Of a DNA stretch of 8,711 bases, positions 1 through 5,555 are shown piece by piece; the first letter of the stretch is position 1; each line of letters begins with the position of its first letter. This DNA comes from Veillonellaceae bacterium (lineage in GTDB: Bacteria; Bacillota_C; Negativicutes; UBA1444). The stretch lies in contig JAAZNU010000249.1 in assembly GCA_012798135.1 (NCBI GenBank), positions 1 to 8,711 on the forward strand, in the 5' to 3' direction. The translations under genes were made by a program, and so were the position numbers. The notes under the pieces were generated by a model. The model saw only the letters and a list, made by a program, of their open reading frames with translations, was not told the DNA's origin and ran no database searches.

Positions 1-583
1 GGCCGCCCGACAGGCCGTACCACTCCTGCAACCAGTCCTGCATCTGGGTAATCTCCTCGAGCTGGACGGTGCGGATCTCCTCGCACATCCCAAGCAGCTC
101 CGGGTGCTCCGCGCTGGCCAGGCACCGTTCGGCCTCACGGATCGCACCCCAGTGGTGGCGGATCATCGAGCGCATGAACGCGACCTCGAACTCCTCCCCG
201 CTCAGGCCCTGCAGGCGGTGCATTGACTGCATCCCGGTCATGTCCGGCTCGTAGCTGAGGCCGTACCAGTCGGCCAACCAGTCCTGCATGGTCGCGATCT
301 CCGCGGACTGGGTTGCGATGATCGACTCGCAGGTGGATTCCAGCTCGGGGTGCACTGCCTTCTCCAGGCACATCTCCGCCATCATGACCGCCATGTGGTG
401 GTGATCGATCATGCCCGTCAGGAAGTCGACCTCGAAGCGGGCGGCCTGTTCGGAGGCTGCTGGGGCCTCCGCCGCCGCGGGCAGCGCCGCCACCCCAACC
501 CCGGCCGCGCCCGCGAACGCCAATGCGGTGGTGGCGGCCCAGGACGCGGCCCGCTGCGTCGCTGTCGTCGTGCTGCTGATCAT
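1..583 (-). CDS. Exported DUF305 protein, two-repeat (3' end outside window)
   Basis: This is a partial gene. It reads leftwards from ATG at 583 with no stop before the window edge, giving 194 visible codons. AAAGGAG lies just upstream of the ATG. The N-terminus (about residues 1-40) is an alanine-rich signal peptide ending in an AxA-like stretch (LPAAAEA), so the protein is probably exported. Two DUF305 (ferritin-like helical) repeats follow, about residues 50-108 and 131-190. Each has a His-rich first helix (MIDHHHMA; MIRHHWGA), a Cys pair spaced 13 residues apart (C72/C85; C154/C167) and a MQDWL..WYG ending. DUF305 proteins such as CopM are linked to periplasmic or extracellular copper binding; a copper role here is inferred from the His/Met residues and the neighbours. 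It is the second gene of an operon, 14 nt after the Csp-like gene. The visible part already covers two complete repeats, so little is probably missing. Confidence 0.88.
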   Translation of the reverse strand, partial: MISSTTTATQRAASWAATTALAFAGAAGVGVAALPAAAEAPAASEQAARFEVDFLTGMIDHHHMAVMMAEMCLEKAVHPELESTCESIIATQSAEIATMQDWLADWYGLSYEPDMTGMQSMHRLQGLSGEEFEVAFMRSMIRHHWGAIREAERCLASAEHPELLGMCEEIRTVQLEEITQMQDWLQEWYGLSGG

Positions 584-597
584 CTCGTGCTCCTTTC

Positions 598-996
598 TCA
601 CCCCAGAGCGGTGAGCAGGTCCGTGCAGGCCTGCTCACACCGGCGGCAACTCTCCGCGCACACCCGGCAGTGCTCGTGCATGTCGGCGTGCCGCTCACAC
701 TCCGACCCGCACGCCGAGCACGCCGCCACACACGCCGCCACCTGGGCGGTGACCACGGCGGTGTCCCGCCCCACCTGCCGGGTCAGCACCCGTGCGGTGG
801 CGGCACACACGTCCGCGCACGCCAGGTTCAGGCCGATACAGGCCCGCAACTCAGAGACCATGTCCTCCGCGAGGCAGGCGTCCGCACACGTCGTGCAGGC
901 TTGGGAGCACTCCGCCAACGCCTCCAACGCGTTGGCGAGCACTGTGGCATCAACTGCCGTGGCTACCGGGTGAGAACGAATCATCTCGAGGTTCAC
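598..996 (-). CDS. Four-helix-bundle copper storage protein (Csp/DUF326-like)
   Basis: This encodes 132 aa with 16 cysteines (residues 30, 34, 37, 41, 53, 60, 64, 89, 93, 96, 100, 110, 113, 117, 120, 124), mostly in CxxxC and CxxC spacing along predicted helices (CSQACTTCADAC; CRVCAESCRRCEQAC). This is the pattern of the four-helix-bundle copper-binding (DUF326, Csp) family, in which inward-facing thiolates hold many Cu(I) ions. I see no signal peptide or Tat motif, so it resembles cytosolic Csp3-type members rather than exported Csp1. The GTG start at 996 was chosen because GGAGG sits 7 nt upstream. An in-frame ATG at 1014 would add 6 residues but has only a distant purine-rich site. The family's usual length is about 110-140 aa, so the gene looks complete. 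It leads the operon with the exported DUF305 gene downstream. Copper buffering or storage in the cytosol is inferred from the family. Confidence 0.9.
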   Translation of the reverse strand: MNLEMIRSHPVATAVDATVLANALEALAECSQACTTCADACLAEDMVSELRACIGLNLACADVCAATARVLTRQVGRDTAVVTAQVAACVAACSACGSECERHADMHEHCRVCAESCRRCEQACTDLLTALG

Positions 997-1000
997 TGTC

Positions 1001-1007
1001 GGTCCTC
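1001..1007 (-). promoter_or_regulatory. Shine-Dalgarno site that fixes the GTG start of the Csp gene
   Basis: Read on the minus strand this is CGGAGGA, with GGAGG ending 7 nt before the GTG at 996. No comparable site lies at proper spacing before the in-frame ATG codons at 1014 or 1050, so the GTG is the preferred start. Confidence 0.7.
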
Positions 1008-1018
1008 CGTTCATCAGG

Positions 1019-1048
1019 GGAGCGGAGACCTCCTGAGCCGTCCGCTCC
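1019..1048 (-). promoter_or_regulatory. Leader hairpin upstream of the Csp gene
   Basis: GGAGCGGA (1019-1026) and TCCGCTCC (1041-1048) form a perfect 8-bp inverted repeat with a 14-nt loop. In the leftward transcript the loop displays AGGAGGT, a near-perfect ribosome-binding sequence. That sequence is not spaced for any start in the Csp frame; the used site is about 25 nt further downstream. It could be a standby site, an attenuator or chance. Confidence 0.4.
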
Positions 1049-1113
1049 ATCGGGTCCGATCCACGCCAGGCAAGCACCCCGTCACCCGCATCCCGAGGCA
1101 GCGGACCACACGG

Positions 1114-1145
1114 TGAAGATTCGACGAACTTGATGAAGATTCGAC
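1114..1145. repeat. Direct repeat TGAAGATTCGAC, two copies with 20-bp period
   Basis: Identical 12-mers occupy 1114-1125 and 1134-1145. The 20-bp period puts both copies on about the same face of the helix, as expected for a tandem regulator site. Related cores GATGAAGA and TGAAGA follow at 1174-1181 and 1187-1192. No known regulator motif is confidently matched. Confidence 0.75.
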
Positions 1146-1147
1146 AA
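1119..1147 (-). promoter_or_regulatory. Possible promoter of the Csp-DUF305 operon
   Basis: On the minus strand, TTGTCG (1147-1142, 4 of 6 to TTGACA) is followed after exactly 17 nt by TCGAAT (1124-1119, 4 of 6 to TATAAT). The direct repeat supplies parts of both boxes. It would give a leader of roughly 115 nt before the GTG at 996. This is consensus matching by eye only, so weak. Confidence 0.3.
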
Positions 1148-1308
1148 AGCACCCCCGGGTCCGTGATGTCCCCGATGAAGAACCGCTGAAGAAACCCCGC
1201 TGCCGCTTGACCGCGACCTTGGTCCCGGGTGAACCTTCCCTCAGACCACCGCCGCGCGTCCCCTCGTGGGCGCGTGGCCGAACCAGCGAACAGAAGGCAC
1301 CCACCCCC

Positions 1309-1944
1309 ATGATCCGTCGTCGACCTGCGACCCGGACCGTCCTCACGGTCGCCACCCTCGCCCTTGGCCTGACCGTCGCCGGGTGCGCCGGCACCGCCCC
1401 AACCGCCTCCGACACGCCCGCCGTGACCGCATCGACCAGTGGCGCCGCAGCGGAGAGCCAGATGCCAGGAGGTGGGCACAGCAGTGCGGACACCGAGTTC
1501 GCCCAGATGATGATCGAGCACCACGTCGGGGCGATCGAGATGGCTGACCTTGCCCTGGAACGGGCCACCACCCCCGCGGTCCGGGACCTCGCCACGCGCA
1601 TCCGTGCGGCGCAAGACCCGGAGATCGACCTGATGACCGGATGGCTCGAAGGGGAAGGCGAACCCACCACTGCCGGGAACATGACGGGCATGGACCACGG
1701 CTCCATGGAGATGGACGGCCTTGACCAGACCGAGGCCATGGCCGAACTCGAACAGGTCTCCGGGACGGAGTTCGACCGCCGCTTCCTCCAGCTCATGATC
1801 GCCCACCACGCCGGGGCCCTGGAGATGGCACAGGCCCAGCTCGACGACGGCGTCAACACCGAGATGCGCGACCTCGCCCAGACCATCGTCGATGCCCAGG
1901 AAGCCGAGATCGCCGAGATGGAAGACCTCCTCGCGACCCTCTGA
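1309..1944 (+). CDS. DUF305 lipoprotein, probable surface copper-binding protein
   Basis: This encodes 211 aa. The ATG at 1309 was chosen because it immediately precedes a classic lipoprotein signal: MIRRRP positive n-region, hydrophobic core at about residues 11-22, and lipobox VAGC with the lipidated Cys26. An upstream in-frame TTG at 1207 would put 34 non-signal-like residues in front. AGAAGG at 1292-1297 is a somewhat distant ribosome site. A Thr/Ser/Ala-rich linker (27-60) leads to two DUF305 units, about 64-113 (FAQMMIEHHVGAIEMA) and 155-211 (FLQLMIAHHAGALEMA). They are separated by a Met/His/Asp loop (MTGMDHGSMEMDG, 125-137) that looks like a soft-metal ligand patch. Apart from the lipobox it has no Cys, unlike its leftward relative. 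It is probably anchored on the outer face of the membrane. Copper binding is inferred from the family and neighbours. It sits just before the ABC operon and may cooperate with it. Confidence 0.92.
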   Translation: MIRRRPATRTVLTVATLALGLTVAGCAGTAPTASDTPAVTASTSGAAAESQMPGGGHSSADTEFAQMMIEHHVGAIEMADLALERATTPAVRDLATRIRAAQDPEIDLMTGWLEGEGEPTTAGNMTGMDHGSMEMDGLDQTEAMAELEQVSGTEFDRRFLQLMIAHHAGALEMAQAQLDDGVNTEMRDLAQTIVDAQEAEIAEMEDLLATL

Positions 1945-1952
1945 GCGCACCC

Positions 1953-1975
1953 TGCGCCGGGAAGCGCCCGGTGCA
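1953..1975 (+). terminator. Terminator-like hairpin after the DUF305 lipoprotein
   Basis: TGCGCCGGG and CCCGGTGCA pair over 9 bp (one G-T wobble) around a 5-nt loop, starting 9 nt after the stop codon. No T-run follows, which is common for actinobacterial terminators. It could end transcription or only protect the 3' end. Confidence 0.5.
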
Positions 1976-2015
1976 GCGTGATCAGAGCTTGATCGAAAAG
2001 CCATCAGTCCTTCAC

Positions 2016-2039
2016 TGCGGCGTCCGGTTCCTCGCCGCA
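2016..2039 (+). promoter_or_regulatory. Hairpin in the leader of the ABC operon
   Basis: TGCGGCG (2016-2022) and CGCCGCA (2033-2039) form a perfect 7-bp stem with a 10-nt loop, 71 nt before the first ABC gene. It could be a second terminator for the upstream gene, an attenuator or an operator. A shorter inverted repeat, GATCA..TGATC, lies at 1980-1994. No clear promoter was seen in 1945-2109. Confidence 0.35.
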
Positions 2040-2109
2040 CAATGGTGACCAGGCCTGTCCGACACCACCGGAACATCTCGGCCCGGACGGACCCGGGAGG
2101 TGTTCGTCA

Positions 2110-3228
2110 GTGGTGGATTGGGCGAGGACTGGGCGGGTGCCCTTGGGGCGTCGGCTGATGACAGCGCGCCGGACGCGGTTGGGTGCGGGTGTGGTCGCCA
2201 TCGGGCTGGCCCTGATGATGATCCTGCTCCTGGACGGGCTGTGGGCTGGGGTGCAGGAACGTGCGACCGCATACGAGGACAACCTCGGTGCGCAGCTTGT
2301 GGTCGTGGCCCCCGGCACCGAGTCGCTCTTCTCGGACCGCAGCACTCTCCCGGGGGAGGTCGCCGACGCCGTGGCCGCAGTGCCGGGCGTGACCGGGACC
2401 ACCCGGGCCCGGACGATGTACACGATCCTGGAGCTGCACGGGGGCAAGGCCGCGGCTGCGGTCGTGGGCTTCACTCCGGGGGGAGCGGGTGGCCCGTGGG
2501 ACCTCGCGGCGGGCCGCCCCCCGGCTGATGGTGAGGTCGCCGTCGATCGCCTGCTGGCCGAGGAGCACGACCTTGGGCTCGGCGACTCCCTGCCTGTGAT
2601 GGGTCGGAACCTGCGGGTCGTGGGACTGACCGACGACACCGCCATGTTCATGACGCCGCTCATCTTCACCACCGAGTCGACCCTGACCGGCATCCTCGGT
2701 GCCACCGGGACCACCGGTGTGGTCCTGGTGTCAACCGAGAACCCGGACGCTGTCGCCGAGCGGCTGCGGTCGCAGGGACTGACGGTGCGCACCCCTGCCG
2801 AACTGGCGGGCGCCGCACGTGAGTTGACGACCCGGATCTTCGGCGGGCCGATCAGGCTCATGGTCGCTGTGGCGTTCGCGGCCGGCGTCCTGATTGTCGC
2901 GCTCGTGTCCTACACCGTTGTCGCCGAGCAGCGGCGTGAGCTGGGCGTCCTCAAGGCCATCGGCGCGTCCACCGTGAGGCTCCGGCTCGTCACGCTCACC
3001 ATGACGCTCGGTTTCAGCCTGATCGGTGGCCTGGTCGCGGCAGCGCTTCTCGCCGTCGCCCGGGTGGTCGTGACCGCCTGGCAACCGACGTTCCTCGTGG
3101 CGATCACTCCCACGGCGCTCGGCCGCACCGCCGTCGCTGCGGCCGCGATGGCGCTGCTCGCGGCGTGGGTGCCGGCCCGGCAGGTCAGCCGGGTGGACGC
3201 GGCGACGGCGTTCCGGAGCGGCTCATGA
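2110..3228 (+). CDS. ABC transporter permease, FtsX/MacB type (first)
   Basis: This encodes 372 aa with an N-terminal membrane segment (about 27-47), a large extracytoplasmic domain (about 48-245) and three C-terminal membrane segments (about 249-271, 293-318, 338-356). That is the four-helix layout of the MacB/FtsX/DevC permease family. The conserved cytoplasmic coupling loop is visible as EQRRELGVLKAIGA (273-286), and the protein ends with the family-like RVDAATAFRS. The start is GTG at 2110 behind GGGAGG at 2095-2100; a second GTG at 2113 is equally possible. Its stop overlaps the next gene's start as ATGA, so the two are translationally coupled. Such permeases act on substrates at the outer face of the membrane (lipoproteins, lipids, peptides, macrolides) rather than forming a simple ion channel. 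The substrate is unknown; copper stress is suggested only by context. Confidence 0.9.
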   Translation: MVDWARTGRVPLGRRLMTARRTRLGAGVVAIGLALMMILLLDGLWAGVQERATAYEDNLGAQLVVVAPGTESLFSDRSTLPGEVADAVAAVPGVTGTTRARTMYTILELHGGKAAAAVVGFTPGGAGGPWDLAAGRPPADGEVAVDRLLAEEHDLGLGDSLPVMGRNLRVVGLTDDTAMFMTPLIFTTESTLTGILGATGTTGVVLVSTENPDAVAERLRSQGLTVRTPAELAGAARELTTRIFGGPIRLMVAVAFAAGVLIVALVSYTVVAEQRRELGVLKAIGASTVRLRLVTLTMTLGFSLIGGLVAAALLAVARVVVTAWQPTFLVAITPTALGRTAVAAAAMALLAAWVPARQVSRVDAATAFRSGS

Positions 3229-4367
3229 AACTCCACGGACTTCTCCCGGACCTCCGTCTCCGGGTACCTCTGGGACGCCGGGTTCTCTTCAGGGACCGAC
3301 GGCGCGGTGTCCTGACCATCACCGGGGTGGCCGTCGCGCTGCTGCTCGTGCTCGTGCTCGATGCCCTCAGGGTGGGCGCCCTGGAGCGCGTCACGGCCTA
3401 CATCCGCACCTCCCCCGCCGACGTCATCGTCTCCCAGCAGGGGGTGCGGACCATGCACATGAGTGCCTCCTCCCTCCCACGTGACACGGTGGACACGGCG
3501 GCCGCCGTGCCCGGCGTCGCGTGGGCCGCGCCGGTCAGTTTCACCTCCACCGCGGTCGACGGCCCCGGCGGCCGGCTGCTCACCTACCTCATCGGATACG
3601 ACACCCGAACGGGCCGGGGCGGGCCGGCGCGGATCGAGACCGGGCGTGCGCCCGGGCGCGGGGAGGCGTTGGTGGACACCGCGGCCGCCGACGCCCTCGA
3701 CCTCGCCGTGGGCTCTCCCGCCACAGTGCAGGGAACGCCGCTGACCGTCGTCGGGCTCGTCTCCGGCGGCACCAGCATCACCAACACCACCGTCTTCGTC
3801 TCCGCCGAGCAGTTCGCCGACCTGCTGGCACCCACCGTCTCCTACGTCCTGGTCGCCGGCGACGGTGCCACCCCGCTCCCGGACCTCGCGGCGGCGCTGG
3901 CCGAAGCGTTGCCGGGAACCACCGTGCAGACGCGGGCGCAGTTCGTCGCCTCCGAGTCCGCGGTCGTGGGCGACATGAGCGCTGACCTGCTCACCTTGAT
4001 GGACCTCGTCGCGTACCTGATCGCGCTGGCCATCATCGCGCTCGGCCTCATGACCTCGACCCTGGACCGGTTGCGTGACTACGGCGTCCTGAAGGCGCTC
4101 GGGGCTCCCACCCACCGGCTCGCCGGGGCCGTGGCGAGTCAGGTGCTGTGGATCACCGGCCTCGCCGTCGCCGTCGCCACGGTGCTCGCGGTGCTCCTCT
4201 CCACGCTGGTGCCCCTCCTGGCGCCCACGGTGGCACTCAGCGTGAGCGCCGGCAGCGTCGCCAGTGCCGCGCTCGGCGCCCTCGCGGCGGGCCTCGCCGG
4301 TGCCCTCCTGCCCGTCTGGCGTCTCGCTCGGGTGGATGCCGCCACCGCTTTCCGGAGTTCACGATGA
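3225..4367 (+). CDS. ABC transporter permease, FtsX/MacB type (second)
   Basis: This encodes 380 aa and is a paralogue of the preceding permease with the same plan: membrane segment at about 29-48, extracytoplasmic domain at about 50-252, then helices at about 258-278, 300-330 and 343-363. The coupling loop reads DRLRDYGVLKALGA (281-294) and the tail RVDAATAFRS. The ATG at 3225 overlaps the upstream stop (ATGA) and has CGGAG at 3213-3217. The reading frame is open further upstream, but that part lies inside the first permease gene. The outer domain carries GVRTMHMSAS (73-82); the Met-His-Met could bind a soft metal, though I cannot exclude that it is an ordinary family feature. The two permeases probably form a heterodimer with the ATPase encoded next. 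No adaptor (HlyD/MFP) or outer-membrane partner is present in the window, as expected in a Gram-positive. Confidence 0.9.
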   Translation: MKLHGLLPDLRLRVPLGRRVLFRDRRRGVLTITGVAVALLLVLVLDALRVGALERVTAYIRTSPADVIVSQQGVRTMHMSASSLPRDTVDTAAAVPGVAWAAPVSFTSTAVDGPGGRLLTYLIGYDTRTGRGGPARIETGRAPGRGEALVDTAAADALDLAVGSPATVQGTPLTVVGLVSGGTSITNTTVFVSAEQFADLLAPTVSYVLVAGDGATPLPDLAAALAEALPGTTVQTRAQFVASESAVVGDMSADLLTLMDLVAYLIALAIIALGLMTSTLDRLRDYGVLKALGAPTHRLAGAVASQVLWITGLAVAVATVLAVLLSTLVPLLAPTVALSVSAGSVASAALGALAAGLAGALLPVWRLARVDAATAFRSSR

Positions 4368-5275
4368 CCTCCTCCCCCACCTTGGCCGTCCACGGACTCA
4401 CGAAGCAGTTCCGCTCGGGGCCCACCCTCGTCCTCGCGGTGCGGGGCGTCGACCTCGACGTCCACGGCGGCGAGGTCGTCCTGATCATGGGTCCGAGCGG
4501 CTCCGGCAAGACCACCCTGCTGCTCATGCTCGGAGCGCTCCTTCGCCCCACCTCGGGCACCGTCACCATAGACAGCCCCGCTGGTCCCGTGGACCTGACC
4601 GGCGCCGACGAACGCAAACTGCCCGCCCTGCGCGCCACCACCTTCGGCTTCGTCTTCCAGGACTACGCCCTGCTCGGAGCGCTCACCGCCGCGGAGAACA
4701 TCGAGGTGGCCTGCAACCTTGCCGGAGTCACCGGCCGAGCCGCCGCCGTCCGGGCCGCTGCCCTCCTCGAGCGGGTCGGGCTCGCCGGCCGCGCCCGATT
4801 CCGACCCGCCCAACTCTCCGGCGGTGAACAACAGCGCATCGCCGTCGCTCGCGCCCTCGCCAACAACCCACCAGTCATCCTGGCCGACGAACCCACCGCC
4901 AACCTGGACTCCGCGCACGGACACGACCTCGCCCGCTTGCTGCGTGCGCTGGCCGACGAGGGCAGAGCCGTCGTCATCGTGAGCCACGACGCTCGCCTGC
5001 GTGACATCGCCGACAGGGTGCTGTGGCTGGAGGACGGCACCTTCCGCGAACTTGCCTCCCTGGCCACGGACCCGGTGTGCGGGATGGAGGTCGAACCCAC
5101 CGGCCCGCACCTGGAGCACAACGGCCACCGCTACTGGTTCTGCTCACCCGCCTGCCGTGAGGAATTCGCCGCCGGGCTCAGCGGAAGCGACCCTCACGGC
5201 CGGCACACGCGATCGGCGGGGCCGCCCACCACCCGCGGCCGGTCAGGCGGGGACGGCGGCGCGGGGCGCTCGTGA
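4364..5275 (+). CDS. ABC transporter ATPase fused to a C-terminal YHS metal-binding domain
   Basis: This encodes 303 aa. The ATG at 4364 overlaps the second permease stop (ATGA), with CGGAG 8 nt upstream. Residues 5-230 form a complete LolD/MacB-like ATPase: Walker A GPSGSGKTT (43-51), Q-loop VFQDYALL (97-104), signature LSGGEQQR (151-158), Walker B VILADEP (171-177) and switch His208. Directly after it comes a YHS domain (about 236-270) with DPVCGM, then YWFCSPACREEF; its cysteines are C239, C260 and C264. YHS domains accompany copper ATPases and are regarded as Cu or heavy-metal binding. The tail (271-303) is Gly/Arg/His-rich and probably disordered. Members of this ATPase class usually end near 220-240 aa, so the YHS is an addition. 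I infer that the domain senses or delivers metal to the ABC complex. The frame is continuous from ATPase to YHS with no internal start at the junction, so the fusion looks genuine. Confidence 0.93.
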   Translation: MTSSPTLAVHGLTKQFRSGPTLVLAVRGVDLDVHGGEVVLIMGPSGSGKTTLLLMLGALLRPTSGTVTIDSPAGPVDLTGADERKLPALRATTFGFVFQDYALLGALTAAENIEVACNLAGVTGRAAAVRAAALLERVGLAGRARFRPAQLSGGEQQRIAVARALANNPPVILADEPTANLDSAHGHDLARLLRALADEGRAVVIVSHDARLRDIADRVLWLEDGTFRELASLATDPVCGMEVEPTGPHLEHNGHRYWFCSPACREEFAAGLSGSDPHGRHTRSAGPPTTRGRSGGDGGAGRS

Positions 5276-5555
5276 TGCTGACAGTCTGCAACCTGGGCTG
5301 GGTGCCACCGACCCTGCGAACTTGACCGCTGGTTGAGTTGCGTGCAGGTGACCGGTTCGTCCCGTCCATCGAACTCGTGACGGCCCCGGTTTCCTGGCCG
5401 AGCAGCACTACCCGGGCCCGCTCAGCCGCGGACCAGCACCTCGCGGCGGAGTATGCCGCCGCCCGCGCCACGCTGAGCGGGGCCCGACCATTCCCGGCCG
5501 GTGGCCGAAAGATCGTGCACCGACGGGCTCAGCGGATGCCGACCCGTCCGTTGTG
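5276..5555. other. Convergent intergenic gap with no recognised gene
   Basis: These 280 nt lie between the ends of two convergent genes. Short open frames exist on both strands (for example 5338-5712 plus), but none has a ribosome site, recognisable motif or sensible fit with its neighbours. An inverted repeat GATGCCG..CGGCATC (5535-5541, 5562-5568) spans the GAPDH stop but has a 20-nt loop, so it is a poor terminator candidate. The region might be decayed coding sequence. Confidence 0.4.

Larger units (their letters stand above)
997..1308. promoter_or_regulatory. Divergent intergenic control region
   Basis: These 312 nt separate the leftward Csp-DUF305 operon from the rightward DUF305 lipoprotein gene, so both promoters should lie here. 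It contains a perfect 12-bp direct repeat (1114-1125, 1134-1145), two further TGAAGA copies at 1176 and 1187, and an 8-bp inverted repeat at 1019-1048. No credible protein-coding gene was found. No clear promoter for the rightward gene was recognised; TTGACC at 1207 has no good -10 partner. Joint regulation of both sides is an inference from the layout. Confidence 0.6.

Noticed and set aside
1150..1160. A possible CsoR-type operator around the ACCCCCGGGT sequence
   Set aside because: The symmetry is imperfect and short; in DNA this GC-rich such matches are expected by chance.
598..2076. A 492-codon leftward open frame covering the Csp gene, the control region and the lipoprotein gene
   Set aside because: Only the last 132 codons look like a protein family. 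The rest is antisense to the well-supported DUF305 lipoprotein, and a strong ribosome site marks the GTG at 996.
2910..4115. A 401-codon leftward open frame opposite the permease genes
   Set aside because: The product is Gly/Asp/Arg-rich low-complexity sequence without motifs, typical of the antisense of GC-rich genes.
4148..4363. An in-frame N-terminal extension of the ABC ATPase
   Set aside because: It lies inside the second permease gene and encodes Arg/Gly-rich sequence. The ATG at 4364 fits the operon's ATGA pattern and the usual family start.
4139..5128. A 329-codon leftward open frame opposite the ABC ATPase
   Set aside because: It is the antisense of a gene with all ATPase motifs; its own product has no recognisable domain.
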